Origin: Pelomyxa schiedti
Lineage: Eukaryota; Evosea; Pelobiontida; Pelomyxidae
Length of the DNA: 64,000 nucleotides
Assembly (NCBI GenBank): GCA_020536535.1
Contig: JAHLWZ010000810.1
Span: forward strand, 1 to 64,000
Reading direction: 5' to 3'
Of the stretch, positions 48,891 through 64,000 are shown piece by piece. The position numbers were made by a program, and so were the translations under genes. The number at the start of each line of letters is the position of its first letter. The first letter of the stretch is position 1. The notes beneath the pieces were generated by a model, which saw only the letters and a list, made by a program, of their open reading frames with translations, made no database searches and was not told the DNA's origin.

Positions 48891-49752
48891 TCACCGCCTT
48901 AACTTAACAGGCTTATGCTTTGGCACCAGAGGGAGGTGAATTACCATAGAACCCTTCGAAATCTTCAAAAAAAAAAGTGTTACAAAGTGTGGTGCGTGCC
49001 TCAACGTTATAAACATATACACGTTATACCGTAAAAATAGGGAAGATACGGTAGTTTTATCAGAAACGGAATTCCCATCTTTGACGTAGTTTTTGTTTTC
49101 GTTTTGCTTGCTGGCAGGCTTCTTGGTCATTGAAAGGCAGCAACCAGTAGTATCATGCTTCTCTTCACTTGATCCTGAGAGTTATTCAATATTGTTAGTG
49201 CAGTTCGGGAACTTTCTATACCATTGTGTTGAGAGACAGACTGGGCGTCGGTGGATAAGGTGAAGGCAACTTGTAGTTTCGGTTTCAGCTTTTGCTTCAC
49301 CTTTGCTTTCGTACGCGAGTTTGGCGACACAACGGGGTCCTCTGCATTGCCCACCTCCATCGCTTCGTCGGTCGACCGAGCAGTCGTTGCTGGCGCCGAT
49401 TCCGCCCATCTGGCCCCTGTGGATGCCGTTTGGCCCCCCAATGGCTGCGGATCGCTCGTCTCCTCATCCTGTCCGTTGTCGCAGGGCAGCGCACTCGCAG
49501 AAGAAGGTGCGCTGGAACCAGCCGCACGCGCCACAGCGTGCGGGCTTTGGATTCCGCCATCAGCGCTTGAGTTCTGCCCCACGCGCGCGCGCTTCCGTGC
49601 CGTTTCTCGCGCGAAATCCGACGCGTCGCCATGGGAAGAGGGCGACGACGCGGGAGAAAACGCAGGCGAGCGGGCGTGGGCTGCGGACCTGGAGTGCTGT
49701 TGCTGGCGGCGGCGTGGGAGAGCCGTGTGGAGGCTGAGCTGCACGATTTGTT
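48891..49752 (-). CDS. Hypothetical basic Ser/Ala-rich protein (5' end unresolved)
   Basis: The main exon begins after a TTGTGTATTGCAG acceptor at 49753 and reads through 49178. It has a nuclear-localisation-like RETARKRARVGQ and long Ser/Ala/Pro stretches, then TKAKVKQKLKPKLQ. A GTGAAG...CAAG intron of about 47 bases leads in frame to KPASKQNENKNYVKDGNSVS. The last part is either read straight through to a stop at 48891 or spliced near 49008; I cannot decide. No ATG is visible in the main exon, so at least one upstream exon exists. A candidate at about 49930-50010 (SAIILHHDPRSWGSSPPSSD) splices in frame but its own start is not found. Disordered, probably nuclear; function unknown. Confidence 0.4.
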
Positions 49753-50242
49753 CTGCAATACACAAGGAAATGTGAGAACGTGAAGGTTGGCAAGTGACTT
49801 GTGTGTGAGTGTGTTTTGTTTTGGTGTCAGGGAGAGACAACACAAACACCCAAGTCCATGTGTGCCGTTCGCAAGGTTTTCTTTTTACGAGATCTTCGGG
49901 TAAGACTACTTACTGTAAGCTCTCAGTGCAACTCACTGTCACTGCTTGGAGGACTGCTCCCCCAAGACCGTGGATCGTGATGTAGGATTATGGCTGACGG
50001 AGGAGCCGGAGTTTTAGGGAGTTACACACATCTTGATATCTGAATCATTCTGCGACTTCGAAGTCGCACTATCAACTGCATCTTCCTCGTTTGGGGAAAA
50101 AAGAGATAGGAAGTTTCTGGTGGCCGAAACCGCAACGGAGTTTTCCTTGGCGTTTTTATATCGATTTTGTTTTATGATGAAAGAAAATAAATAAATAAAC
50201 AAACAGACACTCGTTCAATCGCTTATCCCACGCGCCAATAAG

Positions 50243-51353
50243 ATGGTGTTGACTGCAGCTGTGTGTTCTCAAAGTGAGTGCATTCTGCCATATCGTACTG
50301 TTCATTCTTAACAGTAACGATAGGCACGCCACTCAAACAAGAGCAAGAGCCAATAGTAGTGCCAGAGAAACCCAAAGAGAAACCAGCTGCAAAAAAGTCA
50401 GGGATTTCCGCATTGCTATGCAGTGTCTTCTCTGTTCTTTTCAATCCTCTGATTCCGAGGTATGGTGCATTCATGAATATGCTGGCTCCAAATCAACCTC
50501 ATTCTAGACCTCTTCTCGAGGAACCCCATCCAAGTCATGTTGGGAAGAAGACTTTGGTCTTGGATTTAGATGACACCCTTGTCCACAGTTCATTTCAAGT
50601 GAGTCACTCACAATTTATTGTGTTGTGTAAACCTGACAACTGATGCACAGCCGGTTGAACACTGTGACATGACGTTCCCAATTGAACTCGAAGGGAAACC
50701 CTTCACTGTTTATTTGAACAAAAGGCCAGGCTTGGATGAGTTCTTGCGTTACGCGACTCAGAATTTTGAAGTAGTAGTTTTCACTGCTAGTCTCAAACGA
50801 GTGAGTTTCTGCTTTGTAATTTCACACATTTACTTACTTGATTTTCCAGTACGCGGATCCAGTTATAAACGCGATTGATCCGGACCACACAATTCCCCAC
50901 AGACTCTACAGAGGGTCATGCACAATGATACAGGGGCACTACATAAAGGACTTGAGCAGATTGGGCAGAGAGCTCCGGAACTGCATCATTGTTGACAATT
51001 CCCCAGTGTCTTACGCCCTTCATGCCCAGCACGCCATTCCAATCTCCACCTATGTAAATAGTCCCCATGATAGGTGCTTGGATTCGCTCCGCTTGATCCT
51101 TGATCAAGTCAACTCACACCCCGATGTGTGCGCGACCCTCAAGTGGGTTTTAAAGAGCCCTCTTGCCGCCGATCACATGGCGCAAGCAGAGCTCTCAGCG
51201 CGAGCCACTCTCGCGCCCCCCAAAGCTACAACAATCACCATCGCATCAACAACGACGTCATCTTCAAGAGCCACTGCGCCGCCAAACGCGCCAACAATGA
51301 CTACTGAATGCACATCAAAAACGCTAGTGCTCACAGCCAGTGGTCAGAGTTGA
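50243..51353 (+). CDS. SCP/CTDSP-like phosphatase (HAD superfamily)
   Basis: Small CTD-phosphatase family: Asp-based Ser/Thr phosphatase acting on the RNA polymerase II tail or related substrates. ATG 50243 gives a short exon (MVLTAAVCSQ) joined across a 38-base intron to TIGTPLKQEQEPIVVPEKP. The catalytic domain begins KKTLVLDLDDTLVHSSF, where the first Asp of DLDDT is the nucleophile. It continues after an intron with ELEGKPFTVYLNKRPGLDEF, then FEVVVFTASL. After a second intron come DPVINAIDPDHTIPHRLYRG and YIKDLSRLGRELRNCIIVDN, then HDRCLDSLRLIL. All family motifs are intact. A Thr/Ser/Ala-rich tail ends in TGA at 51351-51353. It is longer at the C-terminus than typical SCPs. The start exon is well supported by phase but not proven. 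Confidence 0.9.
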
Positions 51354-51710
51354 ATCTGCCAGATCCGCCGTTTACGGTGGTCTCTACGATGTGGGCCGGC
51401 TAAGTCACGTGCCCCTCCCGCAGGGATCTCACCCTGTTGTATTTATTTTTGTTTTGACATAAAAAAGACAAAAGCAACTATTTTGCCCAAACTCTTTTCC
51501 TATTTCTTTTTCTCGGTGCAACTGCTTAGCTGGTCTCCTTTGGCATCATTTCCCTGCAGACCCTTATGTCACGATCTGGGTAGGAATAAAGCAATCTAGT
51601 AAATAAACAAACCACACAAGGGACCGCAAGGGGGATCAGACATAAGAAGGAAATCAACAAAAAGGAAAACAAAGAAAAAAAAAAGTACGCAGACCAACGT
51701 AACAACAAGA
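51354..51710. other. Intergenic stretch
   Basis: About 360 bases between the CTD-phosphatase stop and the RRM-protein start. A-rich just before the ATG at 51711. No coding signal seen. Confidence 0.4.
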
Positions 51711-53817
51711 ATGGACGCGACACAAGCCAAAACTACTGAAGTCGTAACGGCACCTATTGCTACGCAACAACCTTCGGCCGCAGAAAGTTGTTCCACAAAG
51801 GTACTCGAAGTTAGCCCTCCAAGTGAAACAGACAAACAAAATTGTACCAATGGAGAAGCAGTAGTGCCAGAAAAAAAAGAACTAGAACCAAAAAATAAAG
51901 ACGCAACCGAAGCGCCTCAAACACAGCAAGCTGAACAAAACACACAAATACCAACACAACAGCAACAAGAAGCAGCCGTGCAACCAGGTGATGGGAAGCC
52001 AGTCCCACCAAACGATAACCGTACCTTGTACTTTGGAGGCCTCGCGTGGCAAACATCGGAGTCTGACTTGGCTCATCACATTGAAGATACATGCGGTTGT
52101 CAAGTGTGAGTCACTCCTTGCTTCATTATTTTCAATTAATTTTGTCTAGGTTGGCAGTTGACATAAAAACCAAAGGAAGACAATCTTTAGGTTTTGGGTT
52201 TGTGGAAGTAGATACCCCTGAATCTGCATCAGTAGTAGTCAGTAAGCTGCACAATCAATCATTCCAGGGCCGTGTGATATCGGTGGATTTTGCTCGCCCT
52301 CGTAACTTCGTTCCGTCATCTTCTAGCTCGACATCGTCTTCAACAAACTCGACGTCAACATCCTCTCCTGTGCTATCCAGACCACCAATGCGAACGGGCT
52401 TTCGCACCCAATGGGGGAATTCATACGGATTTCCAATGCCCAGAATGTGGCCAAGATTCCCGCGGGTGAGATATCCTTTTGTGCAAGCACCTATTATGCC
52501 GAGATATACCCCACAACCAGCATTGATAGCTCAACCAAAGATGTCACTACCACCCCCTCAGCCACAGCTTCCCCTTCCCCCACCACCTCTAATTCAAACC
52601 CACACTGTTTCCCAACCACTCATTTCTTCTCAGCCATCTGCTCCCCAGTCCCTTCTACCACAACAAGATGGAAGATATTCTATGCCACAGCGCCGTGGTC
52701 AATCTGTATCAGCCCAGCCTTTGCTCCCTACAACCCCGAGCCAACCTGCATTCCAGACCCCGGTATACAATGCCGCACCTCCTGCAATGCAATCTACCAC
52801 CCAATCTCAACAAACTAGACAAGGTGCTCCAATTCAACAGAACTTCCAGCGAGAAAGGTTTATTTTATTTGCTGCCCATCCCCTTTATCTCAATAGTGAT
52901 AGACAATTCTTTACTCAGCGGAGTTACAACGGACAAAGATCACCCAAGGTAACAAATGCAATTTTGGTTACGGAGCCTAACTGCGAATTTAAATAAAATA
53001 GTCTAGAAATATGTTGGCAATCAACTACCCTGCACCAGCAGCACAAATGATCAATCAGAACCCCCGAACCAACACTGGCATTTCCTACCAACAACAGTAC
53101 AACCAAGCACCGCAGATGTTGCAGTCACCACAGTGGCCACAGGTAGGCCAACCGCAACAAATGATGCAACCACAAATGATGCAGCCGCAAATGATGCAAC
53201 CACAACAAATGATGCAGGCACCTCAGATGATGCAACCACAAATGATGCAACCCCAGATGATGCAGCCTCAACAAATGATGCCGCAGTCCCAGATGATGCA
53301 ACCACAACAAATGATGCAACCACAGCAAATGATGCAGCCACAACAAATGATGCAGCAACCCCAGATGATGCAACCGCAGCAAATGATGCAGCCACAGATG
53401 AATTATCCTCCAAGAAGGTTCTTCCTCTTTGGAGGTTGCCAAATTACTGACTCTCTTCAGGGTTGAATCCCGCACTACCCTCTATATCGGAAACCTTCCT
53501 GCTGTTGTTACCGATGCCACACTTAGGGAGATTTTTTCAGAGATGCCCGTGAAGGTTAAGGTATGACGTACTTATGTTCCACTTCTCTTCTCATAGTTCT
53601 TTTTACAGAACTGTAATGTCGCTCAAACGAACGATGGTCGCAGCAAAGGATTTGGATTTGTAGAATTCGCGTCTGAGCGCGATTTCCAGACTGCCTTAGA
53701 AACACTTGACAAGATCGAGATTGATGGCAATGTACTCATCCTCAAGCCTGCTCGTTGTGAGTTCCCTCTCGTTCCCCTTTCCCTTCTAACGTAACACAAG
53801 TGCCTGTTCGTATGTGA
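51711..53817 (+). CDS. Two-RRM RNA-binding protein with Gln/Met-rich repeat
   Basis: Nucleolysin/nucleolin-like arrangement of two RRMs. ATG 51711 opens a Gln/Glu/Ala-rich acidic N-terminus. RRM1 has RNP2 RTLYFGGLAW and, after a 42-base intron, RNP1 SLGFGFVEV. A Pro/Gln/Ser linker of about 250 residues follows. An exon at 53010-53420 encodes a run of QQMMQP-type units. RRM2 has TLYIGNLP, then after an intron RNP1 SKGFGFVEF, and DGNVLILKPAR. A GTGAGT...ACAAG intron of 44 bases after KPAR gives a short end LPVRM with TGA at 53815-53817; without that splice the frame stops at 53794. The 3' end of this gene (from 53681) is duplicated at 54567 beside an N gap. Confidence 0.85.
53158..53399 (+). 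repeat. QQMMQP-coding minisatellite
   Basis: About 16 units of the type ATGATGCAACCACAA, 12-18 bases each, in the RRM protein. The array keeps phase in multiples of three, so all frames stay open. The coding frame gives Gln-Met-Pro; another gives Asp/Ala/Thr/Asn. Confidence 0.9.
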
Positions 53818-54284
53818 TCAGACTCTGGATAGGAAAAATAAGAATAATATAATTATTTGTTTTTCTCCTATGATGATTGGTGACTAGGGCATTGCCGTAC
53901 AATGCACGCTCTTAATTTCCGGCTGCTTTTGCATGCAATTAACTACGATGATGGGAGACGGCGCTGGCGCAAAAGCCGAGGAGCAAGGTGTACAAGTTGG
54001 TGCATTGGAGGCATTTTCGGTGTGCTGGCGGCCTGAGGATATTTTGGAGACTGAGGGAGGAGGCGTTTTGTGTCAGTACTCCCCTGCGTCGGCTGATGGT
54101 CCGTGTTTGACACACATCGTTTTCAGTTTGGCATATTAAATCGGGAGTTTGCAGGCTCTCGATGCGTTGGGGTTGTTGCTGTGTTGCGGCCAGAGACGTG
54201 TGATCAATCCTCTGCATTAAAGAGTGCGGAACGGGGACCGCAGATCTCAAAAGGGTTTGTGTGCCCTTCACCAGATCTGTGTTA
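53681..54284. repeat. Segmental duplication, unit 1
   Basis: 604 bases matching 54567-55170 at an offset of 886 with only about six to eight differences. It covers the 3' end of the RRM gene and the first exon region of the following gene, and it stops at the N gap. Confidence 0.85.
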
Positions 54285-54384
54285 NNNNNNNNNNNNNNNN
54301 NNNNNNNNNNNNNNNNNNNNNNNNNNNNNNNNNNNNNNNNNNNNNNNNNNNNNNNNNNNNNNNNNNNNNNNNNNNNNNNNNNNN
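54285..54384. other. Assembly gap (100 N)
   Basis: Exactly 100 N, the conventional scaffold-gap length. Confidence 0.98.
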
Positions 54385-55170
54385 CTTATTCTCTGTTTCC
54401 GACGTGATTGTCGTGGTTTGGGATCTACTTACCTACAAATTGAGGTTATATCTTGTCGTTGTTCCTTGATTGCTGATTGGTTCTTAGAGAACTTCCATGT
54501 TTCATAGAAGTCCTGTTTCTGGGTTCTACCAGAACATCATCAATTGACTGTAAAATAGATCCCCGCGATTTCCAGACTGCCTTAGAAACACTTGATAAGA
54601 TCGAGATTGATGGCAATGTACTCATCCTCAAGCCTGCTCGTTGTGAGTTCCCTCTCGTTCCCCTTTCCCTTCTAACGCAACACAAGTGCCTGTTCGTATG
54701 TGATCAGACTCTGGATAGGAAAAATAAGAATAATATAATTATTTGTTTTTCTCCTATGATGATTGGTGACTAGTGCATTGCCGTACAATGCACGCTCTTA
54801 ATTTCCGGCTGCTTTTGCATGCAATTAACTGCGATGATGGGAGACGGCGCTGGCGCAAAAGCCGAGGAGCAAGGTGTACAAGTTGGTGCATTGGAGGCAT
54901 TTTCGGTGTGCTGGCGGCCTGAGGACATTTTGGAGACTGAGGGAGGAGGCGTTTTGTGTCCGTACTCCCCTGCGTCGGCTGATGGTCCGTGTTTGACACA
55001 CATCGTTTTCAGTTTGGCATATTAAATCGGGAGATTGCAGGCTCTCGAAGCGTTGGGGTTGTTGCTGTGTTGCGGCCAGAGACGTGTGATCAATCCTCTG
55101 CATTAAAGAGTGCGGAACGGGGACCGCAGATCTCAAAAGGGTTTGTGTGCCCTTCACCAGATCTGTGTTA
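54385..55170. repeat. Rearranged duplicate: direct copy, inverted copy, then unit 2
   Basis: 54385-54505 is a direct copy of 55397-55517. 54506-54567 is the reverse complement of 55191-55252 (62 bases). 54567-55170 is the second unit of the 604-base duplication. The junction at 54565-54568 shares only CGCG. This order is what a chimeric contig produces. Confidence 0.85.
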
Positions 55171-57775
55171 ACTCAGGGGCAGCTGGGTCTCGCGGGGATC
55201 TATTTTACAGTCAATTGATGATGTTCTGGTAGAACCCAGAAACAGGACTTCTATGAAATTGGGAGTAGTTCCAACGAAACGAGAATGTTTCATTTTTCAC
55301 ACACATTCTCTTTCTCCAGAACATGGTAGGTACTTCAACCACACAACATTGTGTAACCCCTCCAATAGGAGCTATTCCTCTCAAGCTTCAAACTTTCTTA
55401 TTCTCTGTTTCCGACGTGATTGTCGTGGTTTGGGATCTACTTACCTACAAATTGAGGTTATATCTTGTCGTTGTTCCTTGATTGCTGATTGGTTCTTAGA
55501 GAACTTCCATGTTTCATCAACAAAATACTAGATGGTGGTACACGCTTCCTACAGTCAAATGGAATGCAGGGTGACAAGTCCACAATCTCTGTGAGACAAA
55601 ATGTAGTAGTATTACTCGTTAATCTGAGTCAGAGCCTGCTCTCAACATTCCACAAAGCGAATTACTCATTTATGCTAGGGTATTGTGATCCCCCAATCTT
55701 TTCTCATTATGAAAAAGAAAATCGCCTTCAACTCCTCTGGAAGAAGAGTGGCACCACGTCTTACATAATGCATCACACCTTGTGGCCTTATACGCAACGC
55801 CAAACAGTTCATGCACATTTCTAGCTTTACCAGAGCTATCAAGTCCTCTTGAATCAACTTCTCCTTCCTCAGATGTGACTTTGACTCGAAATGAGCTTAG
55901 AATGCACGCATTTGAAACAATACAATTCCAGGCCTTTCAACAAAGCCAACTTCATTTCCCAGTCAGAATCCTGTTCGACTTGTCGCAGGCAGTGATTGAC
56001 AGTACCACCAACATAATTTCACCTACCATCTCTCACCTTATCTTTTGGCCAGCAATAAATACGGGCTCTTCCTTTGTTCGCATCTTTGACCTGCAAGAGC
56101 AAGTTGCCCTAGCCACAGCAGCCAAGTTTTACACTGGCTATCCCCTTCCCCTGACATCATCTAGTGTAATTACCGAAGTAAGTAATTTGTCTAATAGAGC
56201 AGAAATCTTACTCAAGAAAGGAAGAACATAATCAGAGAGTTTTTGTAGCCTCTGATTTTCTCTCGCAATTTGCACCTAATTGTCCCGAACGCCCATCGCA
56301 AGACATGTCACATACTGTTGGCAATTCACTCACATTCAAGTATGACGCAATTGTTAGCATGCTAAAATTGCGTCTGGACTCCCTTTATCAGACGGTATAT
56401 CAACAGTGTCCAGTGCCTCCTCCATGTAGAACCCTTCCTTCGAGCACTGTCTGTGAGATTACCCACAAGTGCAAATATAACATATCACACTCCGGGACCC
56501 ACGCTTGTGGCCACTGGGTCAGGTTTTTGGTTTGCAAACTTGATTTTTTGGCTAATTAAACTCTAGTAACATATGCCGGTTTTGTGGACATAAATATCAT
56601 TCTCCATGCAAGGCAAGAGGTTCTGGAGAGCTTGCAATAGACGATTGCAAAAGGTGCTGCCTTCACACATGCCCACACGCACGTGCAGTAAGCTTTATGA
56701 ATACTAGCCTTGAAGTCACTTCCGATAGTGTACGGAACCAAGAGACAATGCGCATAGTCAGCATATAGCGAAGCTATGTTGTTGTGCATCTCTGTGCACC
56801 TTTCATGGCAAACAGTGTTTAAGAACGGTGTCTGACTCCCACGGGGTTTGCCTAAACCTGCATTTATTCCTCAATAACATAAATAGATACCCTCAGAGTG
56901 TATTTGTAAAGAGTGCTGCAGAATAAAGTGTGTATGTGGTGGTCGTTGCATACTGTCTTCTTCCATTCTTGGGCACCAGCATTCCTGTGGCTCTGTTCGC
57001 GAGAAGGCAAGTTACCCTTGATGGTTTTCTACTGACTATGCCTCAGCAATGCTGGGCCTGTGGTATGATAGAAAGTCAAGTGTGTGGGACACAGCTGAAG
57101 TGCTGCTGTTGTAAAAGCACATGCACTCCACATAATCTTCACTGCATAGCAACCCACACTTCCCTAGCCCCGCCGTCTGTCCAGACACTTGTAGAAGATA
57201 CACACTACTGTAGGTCTTACGTTACTACTTCTTGCAGTGTGCCTGGTTGCACTTCCCGGTTCGAAATGACTTGCAAGGAATACTCGCAACTTTCCCAAAC
57301 GGGAAACAAATACTATTGCGGCTGCTGCAAAGGGCTGTGTGCTCGCCACGGATCGCACTGTTCCAAATTACTGGGTCACACTGGGTCTCATTCTTGCTCG
57401 CAAAGTGACTGCATAACTGACTGCATTTCCAGAGGAACGCAGTGCGAACTGATTACCCCCACTACACCCGAGGACAAACCTTTGCAGCTCGCTGCGGAAA
57501 TGAAATCATCAAAAACCAACATACCAGCTACAACAGACCACACACCCTTCGTGAAGTGCGCACCAACCATTGTAACCGTAATGAACACTGAGGCTACCAT
57601 TGGCTTCTCTAAATCGCCGCTTCACACCGAACCTAAAACTCCTGGTCCACCGAAAACCACAGCACCCAAACACTCCAAACGAACAACAAGTCCCAAAATG
57701 AAACTCAGGAAACTAGTGGCCTCCCCATACCTCCTTTTGGCCACCCACACCTCAGCCCACTGCCACTTGTTGTGA
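54819..57775 (+). CDS. Putative large GTPase-like protein with Cys/His-rich tail
   Basis: Exon chain of uncertain detail. ATG 54819 (MQLTAMMGDGAGAKAEEQ) is followed by REIAGSRSVGVVAVLRPE, then SIDDVLVEPRNRTSMKLG and SLSPEHG. An intron of 43 bases leads to AIPLKLQTFLFSVSDVIVVV and WDLLTYKLR. The SPE...LFSVSDV pattern resembles the segment after G3 in GBP/VLIG-type large GTPases, but the usual DTEG is not kept and no clear P-loop is seen. Downstream exons (about 55530-56230) are helical. The C-terminal exons carry Cys/His clusters: CGHKYHSPC at 56585, CCCCKSTCTPHNLHC at 57105 and CGCCKGLCARHGSHC at 57318, then GHTGSHSC. These look like zinc-binding modules seen in tails of large amoeboid proteins. 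A Thr/Pro-rich end stops at 57775. The gene is convergent with the BEACH gene. Confidence 0.45.
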
Positions 57776-57851
57776 TAGATAACTGAATTAAAAAAAAAAT
57801 GATTCCCATTCCAACAAACAAAGAAAAAATTGAATCGTTTTGGAGTTCTGT

Positions 57852-64000
<6,149 letters not shown>

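Noticed and set aside
53051-53475. Val/Ala/Ser- and Leu/His-repeat proteins antisense to the RRM gene
   Set aside because: Products of reading the minisatellite in other frames. No independent gene evidence.
54506-54567. Inverted repeat read as a hairpin or mobile-element terminus
   Set aside because: The inverted partner lies 600 bases away, next to an N gap and a tandem duplication, with no transposase or target-site duplication. A chimeric contig explains it better.

Overview
This is a gene-dense window from a unicellular eukaryote. Almost every gene carries short GT-AG introns, from about 25 to 145 bases and mostly 30-60, and all three standard stop codons are used. The mix of a Roco protein kinase, major vault protein, two FHA-domain kinases, a BEACH protein and an SZT2 homologue suggests a free-living amoeboid protist, possibly amoebozoan. 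That placement is inference from gene content, not phylogeny.

Layout. 1-10.6 kb (+): SZT2-like KICSTOR scaffold, 5' end outside the window. 10.7-12.4 kb (-): divergent alpha-tubulin. 12.8-17.6 kb (+): short ATR-like PIKK with FAT, kinase and FATC regions and a damaged active site. 17.7-19.2 kb (-): intronless orphan of 495 aa. 19.4-24.7 kb: RasGEF-like fragments flanking a USP7-like pseudo-deubiquitinase, plus an orphan minus-strand exon pair. 24.7-27.2 kb: no supported gene. 27.2-28.3 kb (+): ERI1-like DEDDh exonuclease, followed by a third RasGEF fragment. 29.0-39.0 kb: two FHA-domain kinases (-) on either side of an RG-rich coiled-coil protein (-), with two small, weakly supported + genes. 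39.8-42.5 kb (-): major vault protein. 42.9-48.8 kb (+): Roco kinase. 48.9-49.8 kb (-): basic Ser/Ala-rich protein. 50.2-51.4 kb (+): SCP-type CTD phosphatase. 51.7-53.8 kb (+): two-RRM protein with a QM-rich repeat. 54.8-57.8 kb (+): putative large GTPase-like protein with a Cys/His-rich tail. 57.9 kb to the window end (-): BEACH-WD40 protein, 5' end outside the window.

The genes do not form one pathway. The recurring theme is signalling: nutrient/mTORC1 (SZT2), PIKK and FHA kinases (DNA-damage-type modules), RasGEF, Roco, and ubiquitin. Two enzymes appear to have lost catalysis: the ATR-like PIKK and the USP7-like protein. Two runs of N (10 and 100 bases) are bordered by inverted copies of nearby sequence, one also by poly-G. 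This looks like chimeric assembly, as seen with amplified DNA, so structures near 38.9 kb and 53.7-55.5 kb should be read with care.
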